Source: JBGRPZ01 sp041725955
GTDB lineage: Bacteria > Bacteroidota > Bacteroidia > Bacteroidales > JBGRPZ01
Assembly (NCBI GenBank): GCA_041725955.1
Contig: JBGRQE010000009.1
Coordinates: forward strand, 1-64,000
Direction of reading: 5' to 3'
DNA length: 64,000 nt
Below the pieces are notes generated by a model, which ran no database searches, had not been told where the DNA came from, and saw nothing but the letters and a program-made list of their open reading frames with translations. This document shows, in pieces, positions 25,953 to 34,713 of the stretch. Positions within the stretch are counted from its first letter, which is position 1, and each line of letters opens with the position of its first letter. The position numbers were made by a program, and so were the translations under genes.

Positions 25953-26630
25953 ATGTATTTTTTTAAAAAAATCTATGACCTTTTTTTTGGTCAAAGAGAA
26001 GTTTTGGAAACAACAAAATCGAGTGTAAATCAATACTTAGAAGTAGTTAAAGAAAAAAAGAGATTAGTTCTAAACTCAAAAAATGTTAATTATTCTTTTG
26101 GAGGACTTCATTTTGCATTTAAAGAGTTGTTTGGAAAAATTGAAATTCCAAGTTCAAGACCATTAAGAGTATTAATTCTTGGTTATGGAGCAGGAAGTGT
26201 TGCAGAAATATTGAATGATAAAATTTCTGATCAGATGATAATTGATGGAGTTGAAATTGATTCGGAGATTTTACGTCTGGCAGAAAAATATTTTAATTTA
26301 AATTCAACTTCTAATCTGACACTGTATTGTGAAGATGCATACGATTTTGTAATGAATAATAAAAAGTCAAAATATGATTTGATAGTTGTTGATCTGTATA
26401 AAGATTTTGAAGTCCCCATGAAATTTAAAGAAGAAATATTTTTGCATAAGTTGATAATGAATTTGACAGATAGAGGTTTGATGATTTACAATAAATTGCT
26501 TTTTTCTCAAAAGGATAAAGTGGAATGCAGTAAAATAATCGATGTATTAGAAAAGTTTAATTCGTCAGAATTACGAATAATAAAGATAGGAGGAGCTATC
26601 AAGCATAATTTTATATGCTTTCTGAGATAG
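25953..26630 (+). CDS. Spermidine synthase-like SAM-binding protein
   Basis: The protein has a Rossmann methyltransferase-type core. LRVLILGYGAGSVAEIL is the SAM/decarboxy-SAM glycine motif, DGVEIDSEILRLAEKYF carries the acidic ribose-binding residue, and EDAYDFV and YDLIVVDLYKDFEVP follow. The order resembles polyamine aminopropyltransferases, but at 225 residues it lacks their full N-terminal beta domain. The ORF can extend to 25827. MYFFKKIYDLFFGQ at 25953 is a better start because the upstream part is hydrophobic and unrelated. True activity is uncertain: a spermidine synthase-like methyltransferase is equally possible. Confidence 0.65.
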   Translation: MYFFKKIYDLFFGQREVLETTKSSVNQYLEVVKEKKRLVLNSKNVNYSFGGLHFAFKELFGKIEIPSSRPLRVLILGYGAGSVAEILNDKISDQMIIDGVEIDSEILRLAEKYFNLNSTSNLTLYCEDAYDFVMNNKKSKYDLIVVDLYKDFEVPMKFKEEIFLHKLIMNLTDRGLMIYNKLLFSQKDKVECSKIIDVLEKFNSSELRIIKIGGAIKHNFICFLR

Positions 26631-26719
26631 TATAATTTTCTATTTTTATTGGATTACGAAATGTTTTAGTTTTGGCTTTTTATATATGATTTGATATTAA
26701 TTGAAAGGAAAGGGAAGAG

Positions 26720-27262
26720 ATGGAAGTTGATTTTGTATTAAAAAGAGAAGATTATCTGACAAACATATTATTTGCGGCATCGGAATCAAATGGATTAAAA
26801 AAACGCAAATGGTCTGCCCGAATTATGTTGGGAGTAGTTTTTGCTTTTTTTGCATATCAAGGATATTCAGAGAATAAAATATCATTGTTAATTAGTTTTG
26901 TAATTATAGGTCTGTTTTCTGTTGTGTATTTCTCTAGATTGCAATCCTATTTTTTTAAGCGTAATTATTTAAAGGTAATTGATAAACAGCTTAATGAGAA
27001 GTTGGAGGTTAAAACATATGTAGATCTTTCCGTAGATAAAATCTTAATTAAAGATGAATTTGCAAAAGCAGAAATAGATTGGAGTAAAATTAAAAAAGGC
27101 GTTGATATAGGTAACTATATAATTTTGATTATTGGAGATTTTCAATCTGTTATTTTTCCTTCGAATATGAGTGAATTTGCTGAGTTTAAAATTGAAATCA
27201 GAGATATTCTAAAAAGTAAAGATATATTTTGGGAAGAGAAAAAAAATTGGAAGTGGAAGTAG
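26720..27262 (+). CDS. YcxB-like membrane protein
   Basis: The 180-residue protein has two adjacent membrane helices (about 34-50 and 55-72) after a short cytoplasmic lead. A C-terminal domain resembles YcxB-family proteins, with KIDKILI-type strands, AKAEIDWSKIKKGVDIGNYIILIIGDFQSVIFP and a charged tail. YcxB-like proteins have no established function. RBS-like GGAAAGGGAAGAG lies directly before the ATG at 26720, an unusually purine-rich leader for this phylum. Confidence 0.65.
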   Translation: MEVDFVLKREDYLTNILFAASESNGLKKRKWSARIMLGVVFAFFAYQGYSENKISLLISFVIIGLFSVVYFSRLQSYFFKRNYLKVIDKQLNEKLEVKTYVDLSVDKILIKDEFAKAEIDWSKIKKGVDIGNYIILIIGDFQSVIFPSNMSEFAEFKIEIRDILKSKDIFWEEKKNWKWK

Positions 27263-27547
27263 ATTTCCAATAATACGAAATGAAAAGACAAATGTGCTAA
27301 AAACTCCAATGTTGAAAACACTTATTTTTCTTAATGTAGGTTTGTGTTTTTCTATTTATTTTAAGGATTTATGTTTTTTTTGTTCATTCTTATAGGCATA
27401 TTCAAATATTTTCACCAAATTGTCATTGGAATTAATTATTCCTGTAATAAGGTGGTTTACCAACTATCCTACTTTTTATTAGCTATGATATTTTTTAAAT
27501 CACTTCAATTGCAATAACTTAATTTTTAACTTTAAAATTAAAGCTTT

Positions 27548-27763
27548 ATGAATGAACAATATCCAGATATTTCTATCAAAGTTGTTGACATGATGGAAGG
27601 TGTTGAAGGAAAGGTGAAAATTCGTGTTTCTACTGATGAACGACCAATTGAAGCAGATGTACCTCAAGGTCTTAAAGAGCTATTAGTAGAAGGAGATGAC
27701 GTTGTTACTGAAATAAAATGTCCTCCATATATAACTGGAAGACGTTTGGTTCCTGAAAGGTAG
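27548..27763 (+). CDS. Small acidic hypothetical protein
   Basis: A 71-residue open frame begins MNEQYPDISIKVVDMMEG and ends YITGRRLVPER. It is balanced in charge, lacks a signal peptide or membrane segment, and looks like a compact beta-rich fold (EGKVKIRVS, PIEADVPQGL). Codon use looks like that of its neighbours, which favours a real gene. It lies alone, 285 bases after the YcxB-like gene and 174 before the kinase pair. I do not recognise the family. Confidence 0.55.
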   Translation: MNEQYPDISIKVVDMMEGVEGKVKIRVSTDERPIEADVPQGLKELLVEGDDVVTEIKCPPYITGRRLVPER

Positions 27764-27937
27764 GCTTATCAAGGCAAACATTATTTAATCAATAGCTATC
27801 TGTTTTTCAAAAGATTTTTTAATTTTAAGAATTCATCTTAAAATTTAGCATATAAGTTAAAATTATATGTCTTTTTTTGAAAAGTGGGTAGCTTTTGGTG
27901 TATATAATAGTAGGGATAATAGCTTAATTTTTTTGGG

Positions 27938-30900
27938 ATGCAATTGCACAAACTATTTTTTGTAATTATTTTTTTTTTCTTTTGTTTCTTTTCTCCCTTA
28001 AATGGGGTTTCGCAAACTCTTTCCAGTCAAGATAAATTACAAAATAAGAGATTACTAAAGGAAATCAAAAAGCTGTATAATAGTGAATCTAATGAGTATT
28101 CGAAACAAGATTTAGATAAGTATATTAAACAGTTACATTTACCGGAAGGTGATATTTCATGGGTCGAGCAGCAGATACTTACCTATTTAGCTTCTTTGTT
28201 TTATTTTAAAAAGATATATATAGAAGCTGATTATTATTGTGAGTATGCGATAAAGCGTTTAGGATTTGATAAAACAACCTATTTCGAGGATAAGGACAAA
28301 TTTGATAAATTATTGCTGCTATATTTCAGATCTGCAGATGTTAAGATAGAATTAAATTTCAGAGATGAAGCAGAAAATTTATTTCGGAAGATTATTGATT
28401 TAGGAATCAAAACTAATTCCAAGAATCTGCGTATTGCGGATGCATATTATAACTTAGCTATTGGGGCAGACAAAAAAGGGCATTTTTATGAATGTTTGGA
28501 CTTTTTGAACAAAGGGAGTGAACTATATAAGTATAATAAAGATTTTGAGTCATTTCCTCACTTACAGATTTTTTCTGCTTGGTTATATTTTAAAAAAGGA
28601 GAATTTGAATTAGCTAAAAATAGAGCCAAAAATGTGATTGAATTTTTGGAAAGAAACAATTTGTATAATAAAAAAGAAGTAAAAGTATCTGCATATTGGA
28701 TTTGTTTTCTATCATTCAGTCAATTGAAAAATACTAAAGGGTTTGAAGAAATAAGATCGCAGTATTTAGAAGATTTTGAGAAACATGCCAACGATTCAAA
28801 GAATAAGGTTTTAATTGAATTAATAGATGCTTTATTTTTTATGCATGATAAGGAATATTTTTCAGCACTAGAAATTTTAAATAAATTCGAAGAAAGATTA
28901 ACCAAAGAGTCTGGCTTTAGTGATTATGTCAAAATTATTTTACTAAAATTAGATTGTTTTATTGCTCAAAATAATTGTGTTGAAGCAAATAGTTTATTAG
29001 CTAAGGCATTAGCTGTTTGTGAAAGAGAGAAATTTAATTTTATGCATATTCTTCTATTGGAGAAAAAAATGCAAGTTTTATATATGGAAAAGAGCCATTC
29101 CTTATTACACGAAACACATAATAAAATTGTTAAATGTATACATCATACAATTGGTCAAGAGCTTGGTTTTGAGATGGAAATCTATCAAGTTAATGAAGAA
29201 AATAAAATGCTTCAAAATGAAAATGGAGTTCTGAAAAATACGATAAAAGATTCTGAAAAGACCAATTCTTATTTAGCTCATACTCTTATGCTTTTTTTCT
29301 TTGTCATCTTAGTTTTGGCTTATGCAGGAATGATGTTTTATCGAAACATAAAGAAAATTCGTTTTGATCAAACTTGGGAGAATATTCAAGTTATGGTTTT
29401 AGTAGAACGTTTTCGTGTTTTATTAGCAGAAAAACAGAATAGCGATAAAAACTTGGAAAGAGTTGTTCAATTGAAAAAAGAATTGATAGATGAAATTAGA
29501 GATAAATTGATTTCTTTCGCTAGTATTAATCATGAGTTAAAGAGTCCTTTAAATGAAATACTTTCTTGTGTCGATGTTTTGAGAATTAATCAAAATAGAG
29601 ATCTTGATACAGATCTGTTGGATAAAATTAAGTTTGAGGGAAAAAGAATGAATGATATTATCCATAATGGACTTAATTACTTTTGTTTTGAACTAGGGCG
29701 TGAAGAGTTAAAAATGAAAGATATTAGTATTGAAAGAGTTCTGGTATCAATTAAAAGATCTTTTCATAATAGAAGTTATAAGAAAGATTTGGACTTAAAG
29801 TTTGATGTAGATTCTAGTGTGCCTGAATTTATAAAATTTGACGAAAACTTATTTGGACAAATAATTAGAAATCTTGTTGATAATGCTATAAAATACACGG
29901 ATAATGGTTTTGTGAAATTATGTGTTAGTGCTTCTAAATCAAGTAAAGGTAATGGGTTTGTTCATCTTAAAATTGTTATAAAGGATACAGGAATAGGTAT
30001 GGATAAGGAAACCATAAGCACTCTTTTTGTACCCTATAAAACTAAGTTTAAAGATAGTGGAAAGTATGAAAGCACAGGTTTAGGAATGGCAATAACCAAA
30101 AAGATGCTTGCATTGTTGGGAGGTAGCATAAACGTAAAGAGTGAGTTGGGAAAGGGAACTGAAATTACACTTTCTTTTGATACTGTAGAATTGAGTAGTA
30201 ATGTAGATTCTATTAAATATTCTGAAAGCGAAGATTGCAAAAATTATAGATTTAAGCCTGCTAGTGTATTTATTGCTATTCGTTCTGTTGCAAAAAGTAC
30301 AATGTTTGAAAAATTTCTATCTGATAAGGGGTTAGATGTTACCATCCAAAATAATAGTACAACGATTATTGGTTTCTTGGAGAATAGCAATTTTGATTTG
30401 GTAATGATTGATCTCGGTTTTAAATCAATAAGCGGGAGTGATATCTGTACTATTCTAAGAAAAATTAAAGGATATGAAAAGATACCTATTTTAGGTTTTG
30501 CTAGCCCAGAAAAGGAAGATGTTTATATTGAAGACACTAAAAATTTTGATTATATTTTTCCTCTAGATTTTTTGGTTTCAGATACTGATATTGAATTAAA
30601 GAAATATTTGCCTTTTGAAATTATTGAAAATAAAGTATTAGAAGAATTACCTTCAATAGAATCTGAGAATTATAACAAGAAAGAAATTGTTAATTGGATT
30701 TCGCAATATGCAGATATTCTTGAAAAACAGTATTTCGCCAATGAAAATGGCTTGGTAATTCCAAAGACAGAAAAGTTTATTGCTTCTGTAAGTGCTTCAA
30801 TCAAAGAGGTTAGTATTCCTATATTAAAGGATTTTATAGATGAGATGATTGTGCTTTTGGATAACTTTGATACAATAGAGTTGATGAAAGTTTATAAGAA

Positions 30901-30946
30901 ATTTCCTTTAATTCTGGAAAAAATAAAATCTGGAGGCATAAAATGA
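27938..30946 (+). CDS. TPR-type hybrid histidine kinase, catalytically intact
   Basis: The 1002-residue protein is laid out as follows: signal peptide (1-26), helical TPR-like extracytoplasmic sensor (about 30-400), membrane helix (about 447-466), coiled linker and HisKA with phospho-accepting His532 (INHELKSPLNE). A complete HATPase comes next (N box NLVDNAIKYT, G1 DTGIGMD, G2 GLGMAITKKM), then a receiver-like domain and a helical tail. The receiver keeps Asp825 (VMIDLGF) but lacks the usual N-terminal acidic pair and the conserved Lys. The tail resembles the end of an HPt domain, but no phospho-His motif is seen. Its TGA overlaps the next gene's ATG (ATGA), so the pair is translationally coupled. 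Confidence 0.85.
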   Translation: MQLHKLFFVIIFFFFCFFSPLNGVSQTLSSQDKLQNKRLLKEIKKLYNSESNEYSKQDLDKYIKQLHLPEGDISWVEQQILTYLASLFYFKKIYIEADYYCEYAIKRLGFDKTTYFEDKDKFDKLLLLYFRSADVKIELNFRDEAENLFRKIIDLGIKTNSKNLRIADAYYNLAIGADKKGHFYECLDFLNKGSELYKYNKDFESFPHLQIFSAWLYFKKGEFELAKNRAKNVIEFLERNNLYNKKEVKVSAYWICFLSFSQLKNTKGFEEIRSQYLEDFEKHANDSKNKVLIELIDALFFMHDKEYFSALEILNKFEERLTKESGFSDYVKIILLKLDCFIAQNNCVEANSLLAKALAVCEREKFNFMHILLLEKKMQVLYMEKSHSLLHETHNKIVKCIHHTIGQELGFEMEIYQVNEENKMLQNENGVLKNTIKDSEKTNSYLAHTLMLFFFVILVLAYAGMMFYRNIKKIRFDQTWENIQVMVLVERFRVLLAEKQNSDKNLERVVQLKKELIDEIRDKLISFASINHELKSPLNEILSCVDVLRINQNRDLDTDLLDKIKFEGKRMNDIIHNGLNYFCFELGREELKMKDISIERVLVSIKRSFHNRSYKKDLDLKFDVDSSVPEFIKFDENLFGQIIRNLVDNAIKYTDNGFVKLCVSASKSSKGNGFVHLKIVIKDTGIGMDKETISTLFVPYKTKFKDSGKYESTGLGMAITKKMLALLGGSINVKSELGKGTEITLSFDTVELSSNVDSIKYSESEDCKNYRFKPASVFIAIRSVAKSTMFEKFLSDKGLDVTIQNNSTTIIGFLENSNFDLVMIDLGFKSISGSDICTILRKIKGYEKIPILGFASPEKEDVYIEDTKNFDYIFPLDFLVSDTDIELKKYLPFEIIENKVLEELPSIESENYNKKEIVNWISQYADILEKQYFANENGLVIPKTEKFIASVSASIKEVSIPILKDFIDEMIVLLDNFDTIELMKVYKKFPLILEKIKSGGIK

Positions 30947-33732
30947 GGAAAGGTATATTGATAATACTGCTTTTCTTTTCATTTGGAACGCTGTTTTCTG
31001 CTAAACCAAGCTTGGATAGTTTGTTTTGTAGGTTAAATAAAAGTAAGAATGATAAAGAGAAACTAATTGTATTAGTGAATATTTTTACTGAAATGAAAAA
31101 GGATGGAATAGAAAAGAGAGATAAATATTCTAAATCTTTTTTACGAGATCAAATTCAAGAAAGTTTAACAGATCAGGATAATGCTAAAACAATTGGTGCT
31201 TTATTGGAAAAAAAAGCATTTAATTATAGGGTAAATGGTCAATATGATTTAGCCTTTGAATTTTATGATTTAGCTAAAGAAATTTATATTAAAAATAATT
31301 TAGAAAAAGATTTGGGGCGAATTTACAATTCTATAGGCACTATTTTTCGTAGAATGGATATTTTCCCCAAAGCATTGAAATACCATCTAAAGGCTTATAA
31401 TATTGCTGACAAAACTAAAGACTCTACTGTTTTGGCATATTCTTGTAATGGCTTGGGAAATGTGTATTTTATGATAAAAGATTATAAAAATGCAGAAGAT
31501 TATTTCTTGAAAGCTCTCAAAATTCAAGAATTACGAACAGATTTAAGAGGAATCGCCATCAATTGCAATAATATCGCAAATGTTTATTTAGAAAAGAAAG
31601 ATTTTTGTTCTGCTAGAGACTATATGAAGAAATCTTTGCTTGCGAATAGAAAAAAACATGATACTATAGGATTAGCTATTTGTTTCCGTGGTTTAGCAAA
31701 AATTTTTATGGCAGATACTGCTCTTTCAAAAAGGAAACTTGATTCTGCTTTTTGTTTTTATAAAAAAGCATTGACTTTTCATAAGAAAAAAAATGATCAT
31801 AGAGGGATTGCAAGTGTGTTTGTTGGTTTGTCCAAATTATATTTAAATAAAAATAATCTGGACACATATAAAGCTGAATTTTATCTAGATTCTGCATCTA
31901 TAATATCACTAAAATACCGCATTTTAACTCGTTTGGAAAAGATAAATATACTTCGATGTGAGATAGCAAAGATCCGGGGAGAATATAATAAGGCAATAGA
32001 TTTTTTTGAGAAATCAATTTTATATAGAGATAGCATAACTCTTTTTCCTGCAAATTTAGGAGTGTACGATTTAATTATTTCAATTGAAAATAAAGAAAGA
32101 CAAAGTGTTATAGATCAATTATTAAAAGAGAAGAGAATTCAGAAAGCCGAAAAGAGATTGTATTTACTATTGAATATAGTTTCATTCCTGGTAATTTTCT
32201 TTATTGTTTTCTTACTACTTAAAAAGCGTAAAATGTTACGCATTGTTAACAATCAAAAAATTGATCTGGTAAAGACTACTGAGAGATTAAAAAGAAGTCA
32301 ACAAGATTTAGAAGATACCAAAATTCTTTTTGAGCGAGCCAGAAAGGTAAAAACACAGTTTATTTCAGGGGTATCTCATGAAGTGAGAACTCCTTTGAAT
32401 AGTATAATTGGATTTTCGAGATTAATTCGAGATTCATTACCAGAAGAAGATAGGGAAAATAAAATTTATTTAAATTCTATTGAAGAGAGCGGCAATATTC
32501 TATTAAGATTAATTGTAAATCTATTAGGATTAGTAGATTTGGAAAAAGAAGTTAATGCTGGGATTAGTGAATCTTTTGAAGTGTTGGATGTTGTTCAACA
32601 AATTGAGTCTGATGTGAGTTTTATTTTAAGAGAAAAGCAGATTCAGTTGAAAATTTTATTTGATTCAAATTTTCCTGATATATTGGTTATGAATAAGGGG
32701 TTTTTTCTACAAATATTATATAATTTGATTATTCTGATTGTAGGAAAGTCGGCAAAAAAAATGCAAACTGTGTATCTTGAAATTAAAGGAACTTACTCTG
32801 TAAATACTGAATTTACCCCTGAGATACAATTCATTTATAATGAGGAATGTCCTGTGTTTTACGAAGAAGAAAATTTTGATACAAAAATAAATGTAAAGAA
32901 ATTTGATGGATTAAATGCCCTTCTTTTAAAGCGTTTGGGAGAGGTTTTAAAAACTCGGTTTTATATAAAAACTATTGGTGATAGTAAAAGATTAGTTCAG
33001 CTTGTTTTTCCTAAATGTAAAACTCAAATTTTAAATAAAGATCGAGATAGAACTTCTTGTAAAGAAATAAAATTAAAAGAGAAAATTCGTTTATTATTAA
33101 TTGGATCATGCGAAAATGATGAATTAAAAAGAGTTTTTATTTCTTTAGGGTTTCTTGTTGTTCAAACCAAAATTGATGATTCTATTTTTCGAAAAGTAGA
33201 AAGATTTAATCCTGAGGCTATATTAATAGAAGAAGATGTAAATCTTAATTATTCAGAAAAATTTCATAGAGATATTTATTTGTATTGTAAAGAACACTCT
33301 ATTTTATTTACCTTGTTTACAATTAATGATCACTTCTCGGGGATGTCTATTATTTCTGCTTTTCCTTTTGACTTAGTTTTAAGAGATAAATTTGATAGCA
33401 AATTATTATTTTGGCATTTGCAAAAAAGTCAAAAGACAAGAAATTTTGAAAAAGCAAGTCGTATTTCTGGAATAGAAAGAAAAGGAATTTCTTTTGGTGA
33501 TGATTCCCTTAAATTTAAGTTTTCTGATAAATTGAAAAACTGTTTGATAGAATTACAAAATTCAAATTCTTTTCAAAATTATCTAGAAATTTGTTCCGAA
33601 TTAAAATTAGAATCACAGCGTTTAAATGATTCAGAATTAATAGAATTGAGTGAAAATTTAGAGGTTAGTTGTAATACCTTTGATGTCGTGGGAATGAAAG
33701 AATCTGTGGATGAATTAATGAATTATATGTAA
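30943..33732 (+). CDS. TPR-type histidine pseudokinase, partner of the upstream kinase
   Basis: The 929-residue protein repeats its neighbour's architecture. It has a signal peptide (1-20), well-formed TPR units (about 120-300), a membrane helix (about 405-425) and HisKA with His479 (VSHEVRTPLNSIIG). An HATPase-position domain, a receiver-position domain and an HPt-like tail follow. The ATPase motifs are gone. The N box reads NLIILIVGKS in place of NxxxNAxKY, the G1 position reads IYNEECPV, and no GLGL/GLGM exists (GLNALLLKR). In the receiver the phospho-Asp position is Glu763 (AILIEED). It probably cannot bind ATP but could be phosphorylated on His479 by the partner. Confidence 0.82.
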   Translation: MRKGILIILLFFSFGTLFSAKPSLDSLFCRLNKSKNDKEKLIVLVNIFTEMKKDGIEKRDKYSKSFLRDQIQESLTDQDNAKTIGALLEKKAFNYRVNGQYDLAFEFYDLAKEIYIKNNLEKDLGRIYNSIGTIFRRMDIFPKALKYHLKAYNIADKTKDSTVLAYSCNGLGNVYFMIKDYKNAEDYFLKALKIQELRTDLRGIAINCNNIANVYLEKKDFCSARDYMKKSLLANRKKHDTIGLAICFRGLAKIFMADTALSKRKLDSAFCFYKKALTFHKKKNDHRGIASVFVGLSKLYLNKNNLDTYKAEFYLDSASIISLKYRILTRLEKINILRCEIAKIRGEYNKAIDFFEKSILYRDSITLFPANLGVYDLIISIENKERQSVIDQLLKEKRIQKAEKRLYLLLNIVSFLVIFFIVFLLLKKRKMLRIVNNQKIDLVKTTERLKRSQQDLEDTKILFERARKVKTQFISGVSHEVRTPLNSIIGFSRLIRDSLPEEDRENKIYLNSIEESGNILLRLIVNLLGLVDLEKEVNAGISESFEVLDVVQQIESDVSFILREKQIQLKILFDSNFPDILVMNKGFFLQILYNLIILIVGKSAKKMQTVYLEIKGTYSVNTEFTPEIQFIYNEECPVFYEEENFDTKINVKKFDGLNALLLKRLGEVLKTRFYIKTIGDSKRLVQLVFPKCKTQILNKDRDRTSCKEIKLKEKIRLLLIGSCENDELKRVFISLGFLVVQTKIDDSIFRKVERFNPEAILIEEDVNLNYSEKFHRDIYLYCKEHSILFTLFTINDHFSGMSIISAFPFDLVLRDKFDSKLLFWHLQKSQKTRNFEKASRISGIERKGISFGDDSLKFKFSDKLKNCLIELQNSNSFQNYLEICSELKLESQRLNDSELIELSENLEVSCNTFDVVGMKESVDELMNYM

Positions 33733-33904
33733 ATTCTTAAATTTCTCTTTTTCGTAACATTTGAAATCTTTTTTTATTTTTGAAAAAAATTGATCCAATG
33801 TTTACTGAATGATATTCGGAAAAATTAAGAAATATCCCCAAATGAACTTAATTTTTCACAGTTATGTTTAGCTAAAAAAATAGATCATAGAAAAAACAAA
33901 ATAC

Positions 33905-34651
33905 ATGAAATTACTGGAAGGAAAGACTGCGCTTGTTACCGGTGGAGCAAGAGGTATCGGTATGGCTATTGTTGAAAAATATGCTTCAGAGGGAGCTAAT
34001 GTAGCTTTTTCTGATTTACATATTGGTGAAGAAGCAAAAGAATTTGAAAAGAAGTTGAATGCTATGGGAATAAAAGCCATTGCATATGCTTCTGATGCAA
34101 GTTCATTTGAAGATTCTGAAAAGTTAATAGCAAATGTAGTTAAAGACTTTGGACGGATTGATATTCTTGTGAATAATGCAGGTATAACAAAAGATAATCT
34201 TCTTCTTAGAATGACTGAGCAGGATTGGGATGCAGTAATTAATGTTAACCTAAAGTCAATATTTAACCTGACTAAAGCTGTTCAAAGAACTATGATTCGC
34301 CAGAAAGAAGGTAGTATTATTAATATGAGCTCTGTGGTTGGAATGACAGGAAATGCAGGTCAATCTAATTATTCTGCATCAAAAGCAGGTTTGATTGGAT
34401 TTACTAAATCTATGGCAAAAGAATTAGGAAGTAGAAACATTCGTGTTAATGCAATTGCTCCTGGTTTTATTGGAACTGCTATGACTGATAAATTACCTGA
34501 AGAAGTTCGTGAAGAGTGGATGAAAACTATTCCTTTACGTCGTTCTGGTAAAGCAGAAGATGTTGCTAATGTTTCTGTGTTCTTAGCTTCAGAGATGTCT
34601 TCTTATGTTACTGGTCAAGTAATCCCTTGTTGTGGTGGTTTGACAATGTAG
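33905..34651 (+). CDS. fabG: 3-oxoacyl-ACP reductase (SDR)
   Basis: FabG reduces 3-ketoacyl-ACP with NADPH in fatty-acid elongation. The 248-residue protein has the cofactor motif TGGARGIG, NNAG, and the Ser-Tyr-Lys catalytic set in NMSSVVGMTGNAGQSNYSASKAG. The C-terminal VTGQVIPCCGGLTM is FabG-like, although most have VDGG where this has CCGG. A TATTTTTG at 33775-33782 fits the -7 promoter consensus. It stands alone, ending at a strong hairpin shared with the convergent kinase gene. Confidence 0.88.
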   Translation: MKLLEGKTALVTGGARGIGMAIVEKYASEGANVAFSDLHIGEEAKEFEKKLNAMGIKAIAYASDASSFEDSEKLIANVVKDFGRIDILVNNAGITKDNLLLRMTEQDWDAVINVNLKSIFNLTKAVQRTMIRQKEGSIINMSSVVGMTGNAGQSNYSASKAGLIGFTKSMAKELGSRNIRVNAIAPGFIGTAMTDKLPEEVREEWMKTIPLRRSGKAEDVANVSVFLASEMSSYVTGQVIPCCGGLTM

Positions 34652-34675
34652 TATAGATCACAATATAAACAATTA

Positions 34676-34713
34676 AAGTCCATTTAAGCTTGTCTTGAAT
34701 GGACTTGTTTTTT
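34676..34713 (+). terminator. Intrinsic terminator after fabG
   Basis: AAGTCCATTTAAG (34676-34688) pairs with CTTGAATGGACTT (34694-34706), 13 base pairs with one T-G, around CTTGT, followed by GTTTTTT. The T tail reaches the stop codon of the convergent gene at 34712. Confidence 0.88.
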
